A stretch of DNA of 64,000 nt from Siphonodentalium dalli (GCA_032622095.1 CP136063.1:65797897-65861896), one strand, 5' to 3'. Positions 20,744 to 31,733 are shown, counted from the stretch's first letter. Made by a program: numbers and translations. The notes: generated by a model from the sequence alone, not told the origin.

Positions 20744-21598
20744 ACAAGTCCCATCATATACCAACAACATTTTAATGAATTCCGGGATAGTCATCAAGAC
20801 TATACTTACGTTTATACTGATGGTTCTAAGGAAGCTGAAAAGGTATCTGCTGCTGTCATTTGTAAACATGACTGTATACAATCCCGTCTTCCTGACCACA
20901 CATCCATATTTAGTGCTGAAGCTATTGCTCTTTTAAAAGCACTTGAATATTTTCATCAACACGATAAAAGGAAATCAATAATTTGTTCAGACTCCCTTTC
21001 TTGTCTTTTGGCTATGCAGAATCATCGGATTGATCATCCAATTATACATAAAGTTACTGAGAAATACAATATTATGTCCAAACATAGATTCAACGTTTTA
21101 TTCTACTGGATACCTAGCCATATGGGTATCCCGGGAAACGAAAAGGTGGACAAGGCAGCTAAACAGGCCTTGACTTTCCCTATAGAAAATATGAACTTAC
21201 CACACAGTGATTTAAAACCACAAATTCGTAATCATATACACTCAAAATGGCAAGAAAGGTGGGACTCACTCCCATCAAATAAATTAAGAGATATCATCTC
21301 AACAGTTAATACAAATCATAACCAGATCTCCCCTCGTCATAATGACGTTATAATAACAAGACTTAGAATTGGACATACTCGTCTGACTCATAAATATCTT
21401 ATTCTGAAGGAGACTCCTCCTGTATGTACATGCAGCGGAAACCCCCTTTTAACAGTCAAACATATTTTAATTGAATGTACTGAAAATACTCCAACCCGAG
21501 CCAGGTACTTCCATGCTACAAGCATGCAGGATCTTTTAAAAAGACCCAAATGTGTTTTTAAATTTATATCTGCCATTGATGTCTCACACCTACTGTAA
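20744..21598 (+). pseudogene. LINE ORF2, RNase H domain and C-terminus
   Basis: In the same frame as RT and directly after the TAA. It carries YTDGSKE (about 20813, first catalytic Asp), SAEAIALLKAL (Glu), CSDSLSCL (Asp) and WIPSHMGIPGNEKVDKAAK (about 21110, His and last Asp). All four carboxylates are present. A CTCSGNPLLTVKHILIEC zinc-knuckle-like motif (about 21428) ends the protein. Family role: removing RNA from the RNA-DNA hybrid. Confidence 0.9.
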
Positions 21599-22125
21599 TA
21601 ATCAATCAATATTTACAAGTTTTAGAACTGTTCATTGTAATTACAATGAAATACAATACTTGTTGACTTCAAATTCATTGTTTTATTTCAGCACCTATCA
21701 AATATATTCATTGAATATTCACTGTATGTTTATAGTCTGGCATGCATGTCATGCAAGTTCTTATTCTGAACCAAAAAATTTGTGATATACATAATATTTT
21801 CTATTATGGAAGATAGTCTCAATAATGAACTACAAATCAGTATTTTAAATATAAATATATTTTGCAAAACAGTATTACTATCTATTCTTGATATTTTGTT
21901 TTATATGTGTTTACACTATGGTCAGTATCTTAATGTTTCTGACCACAATCGAGCACCCCCGCTCTGATTTGGGTGTTTTTAAATTGTATATATTTTGTTT
22001 CATTTTAGTCTAATTCACCGTCATTTCTATTCACAGTTGCTTCACTCGATTTTGATAATCTGTTTCTTCTCGTCGTGATATGGCTTTTTTGCTAAAACGA
22101 CGTTAAACCCCAATCAATCAATCAA
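21599..22125 (+). other. LINE 3' UTR and (AATC)n tail
   Basis: Non-coding. The last ~60 bases (ATATGGCTTTTTTGCTAAAA then CGACGTTAAACCCC) precede the AATC repeats, and are matched by the SINE tail at 13648-13693. Confidence 0.8.
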
Positions 22126-22162
22126 TTAACCCTTTGAGTGCCAGGGGCCGATATTATCGGCC
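22126..22162 (+). mobile_element. piggyBac-type terminus abutting the LINE tail
   Basis: TTAA (22126-22129) is followed by CCCTTTGAGTGCCAG and a 19-bp palindrome GGGCCGATATTATCGGCCC. TTAA target plus CCCTTT plus a short GC palindrome is the usual shape of piggyBac ends. No matching inverted copy of this exact end occurs in the window, so its partner is uncertain. The end at 26540 has a similar layout but a different sequence. Confidence 0.6.
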
Positions 22163-22879
22163 CTAAACCTACACAATAAGTCTGTTAAGAATATAATAAA
22201 ATATATTAAAATTGTAAAAAATTGTAAAAAAAAAAAATTTAAGCCATTGCATTCTCTTAAGTTAAGATTATTCGAGGAATGTAAATATCGGATTCAGAAA
22301 TATAGTTTCAATCTGCTAATAGCAAAGAGAAACAAGCAGCTAAAGGAAAGGGACTTGCTTACATGGCAAGGTACGGACGACTCCAATTGATGGAACCTAA
22401 CAAGGATATACCCAGGCTGATGAAAAGGGAGATAACACAAAAAAAACAGAACTAAAAATTTATGTGATTTATTGCCTATATATAATGATTCAATACTGAT
22501 TATTTCTATTTTGATATGCCGTGATAATATAGTGAGGGGGAGTCTAAATATTCATACATGAGATCATTCAATAAATATTAAATTATACTGTAAGTTTTAT
22601 CAAGTGGTATAAAGGGGCTGACAGTAAGAGTCCCTAAGAAATCCCATCTCGGCGCTCTCCCGGAAATCCAAACTCAGCCAACTGTTGACCCTTCAATGAT
22701 GTACGCATTGTAGATGGAGCACTCCAACAATTTGTTTTCAACTTTGCGATATCATCATAAACATTTTTTTTATTTGTTGACCCTTGTCATTTGATCAAGA
22801 TGATCGACCCCATTCATGTACTTAGAATAGTCTGCGATTGATGGTGGACAAGACAATACCTCTTTTGTTCCATCTTTTT
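22163..22879. other. No gene recognised
   Basis: AT-rich sequence with only short chance frames. It may be interior of the piggyBac-type element. Confidence 0.45.
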
Positions 22880-24895
22880 TAGTCGAGTTTTTTTTCCAAA
22901 ACTCGACTTATACTTTGATGAGGGACGGTGGGCGGGCGGCTGGACGGGCAGGTGGGCGGGCGGGCGGGCGGGCGACGTGTTTTGCTTATAACTCAACCGT
23001 TTATTGACGGATTTTGGTGTGTGAGTACATATCCATGCACGTAAGCTGCAGACAAAAAATTGGGTTCGTCCGCACATTTATTACAGAGTTATGGCCCTTT
23101 GCCATTTTTCACTGATTTTAGGCTCGTTAGTGCACAAACATCAAAATTCTCAAGGAATAATCCTCAGAAAACTCGTCTATATCGCTATCACCCAACATGT
23201 TGACTAAATTGTGTTTGCTTGGAATATGCCTGTTAGGATGTAATAAAACAGGTTTCTCTCAAATTTATGAGACATAAAACCAATTAAATACATTTCCTGT
23301 CTATGCCCAGATCAAGATATACTTTAATTGCCATATGTTTGAAATAAAAAAACAATTTAAACCCAGGATTCCTGTCTCTGACATAATAGACCGCTACAGC
23401 GGGATGCCGTGATGAAGCATAATTTTTAATCTGCCCTCTACAGCGGGCTGCCGTGAAGAAAGAGTTAATGTGATTATATCTTCACACCCAATTATATCTT
23501 CACACGCATCAGCTCCAGATATAACGATGGATTCCCCGAAATGCTCTATGAGTTTATCTTTCATATAACGATTTAAGTATGCACCCAGAGGAATTCCCTG
23601 CATTGCGTTCTCCGTGAACAACACGAGAGAACTGATTGTTATTTGTTCTATAATTTTCCACTGTAATTCATTTGCATAATTAACCTATAGCTCTAATGCT
23701 ATATGACTAGGATGGTGTAATTTGCGACCCTCCATATCTTTGTAAAAGAAATGCCTTGTAAACATTTTAGGCTCGTTAGCGCGATAACTTCAACAAACGT
23801 TATCTGATTCGATTGAAATTTGGGATATAGGTGTCTCCCAAGAATATCTCGGACGAGTTCGAAAACCGGCCTGGTCCGATAAAATTTGATAGAGTTATGG
23901 CCCTTAAATAGTCATTTTTCACGAATTTTCAGCTTGTTAGCGCGATAACTTCAACAAACGTTATCCGATTTGATTGAAATTTGGTATATAGGTGTCTCCC
24001 AAGAATATCTTGGACGAATTCGAAAACCGGCCTGGTCCGATAAAATTTGATAGAGTTAATGCCCTTAATTAGTCATTTTTTCACAAATTTTGAGCTCGTT
24101 AGCGCGATAATTTAACAAACATCATCCTATTTGATTGAAATTGTGATATATAGGTGTCTCCCAAGAATACCTCGGACGAGTTAGAAAACCGGCCCGGTCC
24201 GATAAAATTTGATTGAGTTATGGTCCTTAAGTAGTCATTTTGTACGAATTTTGAGCTCGTTAGCGCGATAACTTCAACAAACGTTATCCGATTTGATTGA
24301 AATTTGGTATATAGGTGTCTCCCAAGAATATCTCGGACGAGTTCGAAAACCGGCCTGGTCCGATAAAATTTGATAGAGTTAATGCCCTTAATTAGTCATT
24401 TTTTCACAAATTTTGAGCTCGTTAGCGCGATAATTTAACAAACATCATCCTATTTGATTGAAATTGTGATATATAGGTGTCTCCCAAGAATACCTCGGAC
24501 GAGTTAGAAAACCGGCCCGGTCCGATAAAATTTGATAGAGTTATGGTCCTTAAGTAGTCATTTTGTACGAATTTTGAGCTCGTTAGCGCGATAACTTCAA
24601 CAAACGTCATCCGATTCAACTAAAATTTGGTATTTAAGTGTCTTCCAATAATATCCTGGACGAGTTCGAAAACCAGCCTGGCCCAATAAAATTTGATAGA
24701 GTTATGGCCCTTAATTAGTCATTTTTCGTGAAATTTTAGCTCGTTAGCGCGATAACTTCAACAAACGTCCTCCGATTTGTTTAAAATTTGGAATAGACAT
24801 ACTTGCCAAGAATATTTCGGACGAATTCGAAAATCAGCCTGGCCCGATAAAATTTGATGGAGTTATGGCCCTTAATTAGTCATTTTTCGATTTTA
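22880..24895 (+). mobile_element. HINE/pearl-like element, 161-bp tandem core
   Basis: A hairpin at 22880-22911 (TAGTCGAGTTTT / AAAACTCGACTTA) is followed by a GGGC microsatellite (about 22931-22975) and a first core-like unit. The main array then has seven units with GCGCGATAA marks near 23780, 23941, 24103, 24264, 24426, 24587 and 24748, a spacing of 161-162 bp. Each unit ends GAGTTATGGCCCTTAA or close to it. No coding capacity. The right end is not identifiable because the array runs directly into the piggyBac pseudogene. The array is split at 23131-23767 by a copied patch. Confidence 0.65.
23131..23767 (-). repeat. 637-bp copy of the piggyBac 5' flank inserted in the array
   Basis: Near-identical to 26202-26839. 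It contains the first ~140 bp of the transposase gene, its 5' non-coding end and TTAA terminus (23465-23468), and about 300 bp of outside flank. A 15-bp sequence TTTTAGGCTCGTTAG occurs at both boundaries (23116-23130 and 23765-23779). This could be a target duplication or two neighbouring array units. Confidence 0.85.
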
Positions 24896-24904
24896 CCTAT
24901 TAAT

Positions 24905-26269
24905 TAGTCTACCGATACTGATGCACACCAATTGGCAGTAGCCACCGGCGGTAAGCCACCGAAAACGAGACACGGCATCTCTGATGCCACCTCTTGTTTC
25001 TTCTTGTTGTGGTAAGGTTATCTACCACAGGCAAGTGACACGTAGAGAGAGCATAGACTATCTTGTTGTGTTTCCATGCCGTTGCCACCAACTGTTTACA
25101 TTGCATCAAGTCAAAGGACCCACATGGAATTTTCTTGGCCTGGGCTTTGGTTTTTATTATCTCGGGTGGAAAATGTTTTCTGTTGCTTCTAATTGTCCCA
25201 CACAGGTAAGTACCTTTGGTCAACAGGTAATGTCCCAACATCGGACTGGTAAAAATATTGTCTGTATAGACGACGTGACCCTGATCGTGTATGTGCTGTG
25301 TCATTCCGATGACTATTTTTTCCCCCCCAAGACCAAATGTTGATTTTGAGCCGTCCGTTTTTCCAATATATACTTCAAAACTGTGGCAGTATGCAGATAC
25401 AGCATCTGCAAGAACCCAGATTTTGACACCCCACTTCAGATTTATCCTTCATATATTGTTTCAAACCTAGCCTTCCTTTGAACGGTACCATAGCTTCGTC
25501 CACAGTTACTTGCTCATGTAAAATATACTGCGCTTGGAATTCCTTTCGCAAGCTGTTGAGCATATATCGTAATTTGAACAATTTGTCGTTGGACGTGGAC
25601 TAGAATCATCACTAAAATGCAAGTTTCTCCGTATTGCATAATATCTATCCCTACTCATTACACCTGAAAGTTTTGAACCAAGCATGAAATACCTGTCATC
25701 ATTTGACCAATAAAAATCATCTCGACTCATTATCATCACCTCTTTCATCAGAACAATTCCATAGTAGGCTTTTATTTCTTGTACAGTCACATCATGCCAG
25801 TGTCCCTTGTTATTTTGTGGGTCCAGTTCACGCTTTCTGGCAGCATTTTGGTTTGTAAAATTTACAATATTCCTGAAGACCTCCTCTGTGTAAAATAGTT
25901 GAAAATAATCAATAGCTTGTTTTGAACAATCGAACACTTTCACAGGTCCAGGTGTTTTATTGTACACATGTTGCAAGCAATGCAATTCATATTCCCGTTT
26001 CCACTCAAAATGTGGTCGCATGTAAAACAGTGGTAGATTATAATCCTCATTATCACTATCAGATATGTTACTTTTATTACTTCCATGTTCTGAATGCAGG
26101 TCATTATCGCTAGAGTCATCACTTTCATCTATATCATGAACTTTATCTTGAGAGACATGCTGTTTTTCTTGAGACTTACTAACATCACACAATATATCAA
26201 ATGCACAAACATCAAAATTCTCAAGGAATCATCCTCAGAAAACTCGTCTATATCGCTATCACCCAACAT
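24905..26269 (-). pseudogene. piggyBac transposase (DDE_Tnp_1_7), frameshifted
   Basis: The start is probably ATG 26267-26269, reading GDSDIDEFSEDDS, the typical acidic piggyBac N-terminus. A frameshift near 26220 leads into a long frame (26192-25506) with LPLFYMRPHFEW and SRDRYYAIRRNLHFSDD. Further frames carry DEAMVPFKGRLGLKQYMKDK (about 25495-25440, first catalytic Asp) and VVYTDNIFTSP (about 25270, second Asp). The C-terminus is cut short where the 161-bp array begins. The family cuts and pastes at TTAA. At least four frame breaks inactivate this copy. Confidence 0.88.
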
Positions 26270-26464
26270 GTTGACTAAATTGTGTTTGCTTGGAATATGC
26301 CTGTTAGGATGTAATAAAACAGGTTTCTCTCAAATTTATGAGACATAAAACCAATTAAATACATTTCCTGTCTATGCTCCAGATCAAGATATACTTTAAT
26401 TGCCATATGTTTGAAATAAAAAAACAATTTAAACCCAGGATTCCTGTCTCTGACATAATAGACC

Positions 26465-26540
26465 GCTACAGCGGGATGCCGTGATGAAGCATAATTTTTA
26501 ATCTGCCCGCTACAGCGGGCTGTCGTGAAGAAAGAGTTAA
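26465..26540 (-). mobile_element. piggyBac element 5' terminus
   Basis: Read on the minus strand from outside: TTAA (26537-26540), CTCTTTCTTCACGACAG, then the palindrome GCCCGCTGTAGCGGGC, and a second CCCGCTGTAGCGG further in. The transposase start lies ~200 bp inside. The same end is present in the copy at 23397-23468. Confidence 0.75.
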
Positions 26541-26696
26541 TGTGATTATATCTTCACACCCAATTATATCTTCACACCCATCAGCTCCAGATATAACGAT
26601 GGATTCCCCGAAATGCTCTATGAGTTTATCTTTCATATAATGATTTAAGTATGCACCCAGAGGAATTCCCTGCATCGCGTTCTCCATGAACAACAC
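26541..26696 (-). pseudogene. Unrecognised coding fragment interrupted by piggyBac
   Basis: The minus frame reads AMQGIPLGAYLNHYMKDKLI and continues through GESIVISGADGCEDII into ITLT. There the piggyBac TTAA falls, and the frame carries on as element sequence. The protein-like composition and the exact TTAA junction suggest the transposon landed in an exon. A duplicate lies at 23469-23624. I cannot name the family. Confidence 0.4.
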
Positions 26697-27006
26697 GAGA
26701 GAACTGATTGTTATTTGTTCTATAATTTTCCACTGTAATTCATTTGCATAATTAACCTATAGCTCTAATGCTATATGACTAGGATGGTGTAATTTGCGAC
26801 CCTCCATATCTTTGTAAAAGAAATGCCTTGTAAACATTTCGAATCATAAGAGCAAATTAAAATTAGAAAACGAGTAAACCTGGCTGATCAAATCTTTTAA
26901 AATGATGGGGAAGTTATTAGTAAAACACGGCCTGATTACATACCGTATTTTCTTTTTCAATAAATTACACTCAACACACAACTGCTTCTTCAGAATCATG
27001 TTTTCC

Positions 27007-27717
27007 TTAATTGGTTAATTGAAATTCATCTAATGCATCAACAATCGCGTACTTCACATTTCGTCCCAATCGATTATATCCATTTTCATTTAAGTGTACT
27101 TTGTCCGAACTTAGAACAGTTTCTTTGGGCTCTTTGTGAATTAAACCAGCTAATTTTCGCAGCGGCCAAAAGTAAGCCATGCTTATTGTTTTGTGAAGCT
27201 GTTCACTGAGCTTCAAGTTCAATTGTTTTACATTATCGTTATATCTATTTACTGTCACAGGATCTTCCGTGTCTATTCTGTCTTTTCCTGGAAGTCTGAC
27301 TTTCTTCCGTTCTAATGCTTCACAAACAAAGATTCGCAGCAGTTGTGAGTTTGAGTCATTGATGAGATCTAAAAGGGCCGCCTTCAGGTCCCTAAAAACC
27401 TCATCGGGCGAGCTTGATGATAAATCGTTTCCGCCTCCCATTACTACTATAATTTGCAGCATTGAATCTCTTAATTCTTTGCACAGCTGAGTCACTAATT
27501 TTATTTAGACATAAACCACTTATTCCGAAGAAACTCTTTTGTCATTTATTTTCAAGGCTTCACGGAAATTTATCTGGAATGGTTCTGATCCAGCCTTCTT
27601 CAAATAGGCGGCCTTGTTTCCCGCACAGTACATGGGTACATACAAGGCCGTGGCCAATCTTTTTATATGGCTACTGCCAAACACCAGAACCCGCACTTTA
27701 TTGTAATTTTCAGCCAT
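27007..27717 (-). pseudogene. SGNH-hydrolase-like protein, unit 1 copy, frameshifted
   Basis: The start is ATG 27715-27717 (MAENYNKVRVLVFGSSHIKR). The family blocks are visible: block I with the Ser nucleophile in FGSSH, block III GGGNDLS, and block V as SDKVHLNENGY (Asp..His) near the C-terminus. At full length the protein would be about 235 residues, normal for SGNH esterases, with no signal peptide seen. Compared with unit 3 this copy lacks ~10 bp near 27525 and has an extra base near 27465, which breaks it into two frames. The exon starts at 27736 after a good acceptor (polypyrimidine tract then CTGCAG). Substrate unknown. Confidence 0.7.
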
Positions 27718-27736
27718 AGTTGAATCTCTCGCTATA

Positions 27737-28308
27737 CTGCAGAGAAAGAAAAAGTACTTGGTACAAACGCGGACCTTTATAAGATATATCTATACAAAGA
27801 ATAAAAATGCATTTTCGCTTTCGGAATTTTTCCTAGTGAGTAGTGACTCAGCCTGCAAATACCATCAAGATTCTGCGTGGATGTATGGGTAGTTACCAAT
27901 TTCAAATGCCGATACACAAATGAGCATACCCTTATCTCAAACTTAAACACTTTGCCCAAAACAAGAGAACTGTAATTTTCTAGCTAAGCTGAAATCTTAA
28001 AATGAATTAAAACAAGTTTCTGCTAGAGCTAAGATACCGGCTATATAGTAGATAGGTCACATTTGTTTTTGTCTGTGATATGGTAATATCCAAGCCCAAT
28101 GGTACCCCATAACTTTAACAAGCTCATGGAAAATCTCCACCATAAAATTATAGGAGTCGTGTTTGTTAACTGAATTAAAACAATGGTAGACATTAATCTA
28201 GGCTGAAACCTTTTAAACATACATTTATTTAATAGCCATGGTATCTTAACTCCATAGAAACAGTCAATGTTAATGCCTAGAGAAATAACATAAAGTAAAT
28301 GGACTTAC
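27737..28308 (-). other. Intron of the SGNH-like gene, unit 1
   Basis: On the minus strand AAATAG|GTAAGT (donor, 28303-28308) and TTTTTCTTTCTCTGCAG|TATAGC (acceptor, 27737-27739) bound a 572-bp intron. The equivalents in unit 3 are 51035-51606. In unit 2 the donor reads GCAAGT. Confidence 0.65.
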
Positions 28309-28376
28309 CTATTTGGTGTGGAAACGAAATGATACACAATATTGATCAGGAACATTTAATCTTGAGATGCAAAGTG
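28309..28376 (-). other. Leader exon of the SGNH-like gene, unit 1
   Basis: This non-coding exon ends AAATAG at the donor. The same ~65 bp recurs, one base different, as the leader of the Env-like gene at 31672-31737 and in every other unit. The probable transcription start is near 28375, about 25-30 bp from the TATA box. Confidence 0.5.
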
Positions 28377-28397
28377 ACCAAATATTCCTGAACACGC

Positions 28398-28406
28398 GTA
28401 TATATC
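28398..28406 (-). promoter_or_regulatory. TATA box of the SGNH-like gene, unit 1
   Basis: GATATATAC on the minus strand, about 25-30 bp before the start of the leader exon. It is preserved at 41489-41497 (unit 2) and 51696-51704 (unit 3). Confidence 0.5.
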
Positions 28407-28724
28407 CCGCTTCCACACCATCTAGGCGGGATTTTGGTAAACTTTAGCACCAACCAATGAAAGTTCTCAGTTCTAGCGCAATCCAACAAAATCGTTTTAC
28501 CCCATGTGTAGAAGTTTTCAAATCATGTGATGGACAGGTTACTTTGCATAATTTGCCACTCCTTTGCCATGACATAATCTCCCCCACAGATGTTATATTG
28601 ATGATTCACGCTAGATAACACGCATGCACGCCAGATAGCATGTGTGTAATTAAATTTACATTCCGCCTGGCATTAAGCCTGGAATTAATCTCCGGACCGT
28701 TGGTCCAGCGGTCGTTATCTCTCA

Positions 28725-29477
28725 GGCCTTCGATTATGAGGCGTGCGATCGCGCTCGCGCACCATAGCACGCCTGAAATTAAATCTTGGCGAGTAATTAA
28801 TCACACTCCTCGCCGATATTCGGCGCACGATTGAAAAATGGTTTATGATAACTATCAACCTTGTTTGCTGGGAAAGACTGACGGACACGCTGTATATGAC
28901 GGAAGTAATTGTTTTAAGTTTTGCGCATGCGCTAGAACATTATTATAGTCAGGTGCGTTTAGCGATGTCGTTGCATTCGTCTGTAGGTCTGAGGAATTCT
29001 CGGCTAGATAATTTACCAACATGACATATTTAAATTAATCCCACCATTCACCCCATCACCAACGCAACGTAATTTTGGTACCTTGTGTTGCGTTCTAAAC
29101 AAAGCCGCCCCGATGGACGGTGAAGATGAATAGAAATTGAAACTTGAGTTCGGGGCAATCGAACATTATTTTTAAAAATATCGATAGAGTTCACACAACA
29201 GGAAACTCTCACGTGGTTACGTGGTCTCTGACCGCATTTCATAACAACTTACATCCAACGGAAGCATTACGATGCAATTCGAGAATGGAGTTTTAATTAC
29301 TTCAATGTGAAGAATACATGTGTACAAGATGAATCACAATGGTGATAAAATTTATTTAATTTCGAGTCTTCGTTCGTCATTTTATACCCCGGAAATATCC
29401 ACCATAATCACACGCCTGGGTTTCAGGTTAGGCGAGTGACCAACCACACTCCTGCATTTAACAGAATCGAAGGACTG
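28725..29477. mobile_element. Unclassified ~753-bp insertion, unit 1 only
   Basis: Units 2 and 3 read straight through this point. In unit 1 the target sequence TATCTCTCA is present on both sides (28716-28724 and 29478-29486), a 7-9-bp duplication depending on where the element edge is drawn. The ends form a short imperfect TIR (CAGGCCTTCGATT and AATCGAAGGACTG). No ORF. The TSD length fits hAT or Mutator-type elements. Confidence 0.75.
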
Positions 29478-29486
29478 TATCTCTCA

Positions 29487-29912
29487 CAATAATTAGTGTC
29501 CATCTGTGGGTTAGTTCCTGTAATTCCCCTTCACATGGAATTGTTAAATAAAATTTCGCCTTTTGGCGCCAAGCTGTCTACGATTTTAATCATGGTAATC
29601 TATTTTCCATACAAAATTTGCATTTGACATTCTTCAGACAACTTACGTGCTGGGAATCTGACAGCTTATAATTAAACCCCGATAAATTACAGATGGTCAA
29701 TTATTTCGCCAGACCCCTTTACGGTGCCGTGAATAAATGTTGATAATGAGCTTTCCCACATCTGTGGTCTCTAAAGGAACCTTAGATTAACCCCCCAGTA
29801 TTTTTGGTGGACCATATGTCTCAAATTTAGGTTAGTCTGATGATCACTAGCAATTAATTTGGAAAAGTTGTGTTCGTAAATACGAAAATTTGGAATAGAT
29901 ATCTCTGGAAGT
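29487..29912. other. Non-coding sequence between SGNH leader and Env-like gene
   Basis: No gene. It includes the downstream end of the Env-like reading frame in unit 2 (to 42060) but is more broken here. Confidence 0.4.
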
Positions 29913-31733
29913 TTAGGAAACTGTGATATTTTTAAGTACCTTTGAATCAAATAATTCTTGTAGCAGTGCCAAATTTACAGGATGTTCCACTGATGGTACC
30001 GATGAGGATGTGTTGCATATGTGCCAACGTGGGGGTACATGAAAATGTTTTGTTTGGATGGAACATTGGCACGGAACGTCCACAACACAAAAAGAACATC
30101 CCGGCTTGACTGATCCAGTTGGACAAAGTACTTCCAGAGATGGCAAACTAGATATTAGGTATTTACTTTTGCCTAAGGCGTGGATGGAAGGCTCCATGAT
30201 TCCTTCAGTAAAGTGTTGCCCGTATATAATGCCATTGCACAGGAAGGATTGGCTGTTGTTCTAAGAACAGGTAAATAATGACAGAACAGGTCGCGATGAT
30301 GCTTCTTACAGTGCTTTAGTTGGTCCAGATTTATCTCAGAGAAGAGATTGTCATTATGGGAGGTAAGCAATGACCCACCAAGATGAGCAATGTTTGTTCC
30401 ATGAGGTGAGGTATGATTTATCGGAACTGGAAAGTTCATAATCTTGTGTAGCGACAATGGGTGTCCCAATGTTGACATCGGACGCTTGATGGCAATATAT
30501 ATATCCGAATCGTGCCTTAGAATTGAAAATTCAGCTATCGCATAGTAGGTAGCTGAATGCATGTTCATAAGTTTGAATGGGGTGTCCCCATTGTCCAATA
30601 ATGTGGATACTCGTTGTATAAGCGAGCGTATTTCTGAAGGTGGAACAACCAATGGTGATAGCCGGCCTTGCATCAGTGAAATCAAACCTAAAAACATGTC
30701 TTCGAAACCCTGAACGATGCGGGTGGATCGGCCCAATTGCCTAATTAGCAGAGAGCCAAGAACATCCTCTGTAAATTTTAGAGCACCAAGGGTTCTATTT
30801 AATTGCCCATAGAGTCCTTTTACCGCTTCGTGGTTTTCCCTGATGGCTTCGTATGCCTTCACGATACTGGAATCACTTGAAGCCATGTAAGAGGTGTAGG
30901 CGTGTAGCTCATGACTGAACGTTTTTGCCATTGTGGTTGTGCGGGTCTGAATTGCAGCCACTCTCTTGGAAAGACTGTTCATGTCGGACTGGGTTGCTGT
31001 CCCAAATATTGTTTTACTGATACGGCCCACGAAAGGTAACCATGATCGTCGACGTCTCATGGGAGCCACGGAATGATGAGGCACAATGCTTTTGATATTT
31101 GCGATGAGTAGGTGATGCGTGTATGTGTAGTGTCTTGCAGGACTACTATCTCTCGGATTGTGGAAGGAAACCAATCCTTTCGTGGGAGCGTTGTTTTCAT
31201 GTCATATGGTGACACATCGGGGATGGTCAAGCAAAACGTGCGAGTCCGTGGTTCTCTATAGGGAAGAGTCGGCCTTCCTTGATGAAAATGGTGCCATAGT
31301 TCAGACGATACCGTTCATTGTCGGCTTGGGCAGTATTCAGGATAGATGCTATGATTAAGCACAGTCCCAGGGTGTAAAATCGCATGTGTTTTTGTTGGTA
31401 ATTTGCCCGATGAATCGATGATGGTGGCGGCGGTGGTGACAACCTCCCTGATGGTGTGTTAAAGTCAGATGGAACTTGCATCATGGTCTGTTCATCGTCC
31501 GAGTCGTGATGGTGCTTTGTAAACATGGTTGTGTCGTTGATCCTGATGACTTTGCTGCTGGCTTCTGAAATCGTTGCCCTTGGATTCAAACACCAGTGTG
31601 GCAGGGCGAAATTCGTGTGACGAATCCCTACCAGTTGTATTTGGGGAATTAGCTTTTTCTTCTTTTTACCTATTTGGTGTGGAAACGAAATGATACACAA
31701 TATTGATGAGGAACATTTAATCTTGAGATGCAA
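29913..31733 (-). pseudogene. Env-like fusion glycoprotein (baculovirus F / errantivirus Env type), unit 1, broken
   Basis: The N-terminal frame (31733-31227) ends in a signal-peptide-like hydrophobic stretch (FYTLGLCLIIASILNTAQA). The main frame (31174-30173) has a furin-type site MRRRRSW followed by a hydrophobic fusion-peptide-like segment with LPFVGRISKTIFGTAT. Downstream are a long helical region and, in a further frame (30197-29913), a Cys-rich part with CSFCVVDVPCQCS. The two frames are out of phase near 31190. A ~35-bp deletion near 30212 disrupts the Cys-rich region relative to unit 3. No transmembrane segment was found downstream. Old endogenous element; not functional as it stands. 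Confidence 0.65.

Larger units (their letters stand above)
17702..22125 (+). mobile_element. LINE (APE-RT-RNase H type, I/Jockey group), 5'-truncated
   Basis: In order: the C-terminus of ORF1, apurinic endonuclease, reverse transcriptase, RNase H, a 3' UTR, then GCTAAAACGACGTTAAACCC and (AATC)n ending at 22125. An RNase H domain downstream of RT with an APE endonuclease upstream points to the I-like groups. A few frameshifts and one in-frame stop inactivate it. Otherwise the coding parts are unusually well kept. Confidence 0.88.
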
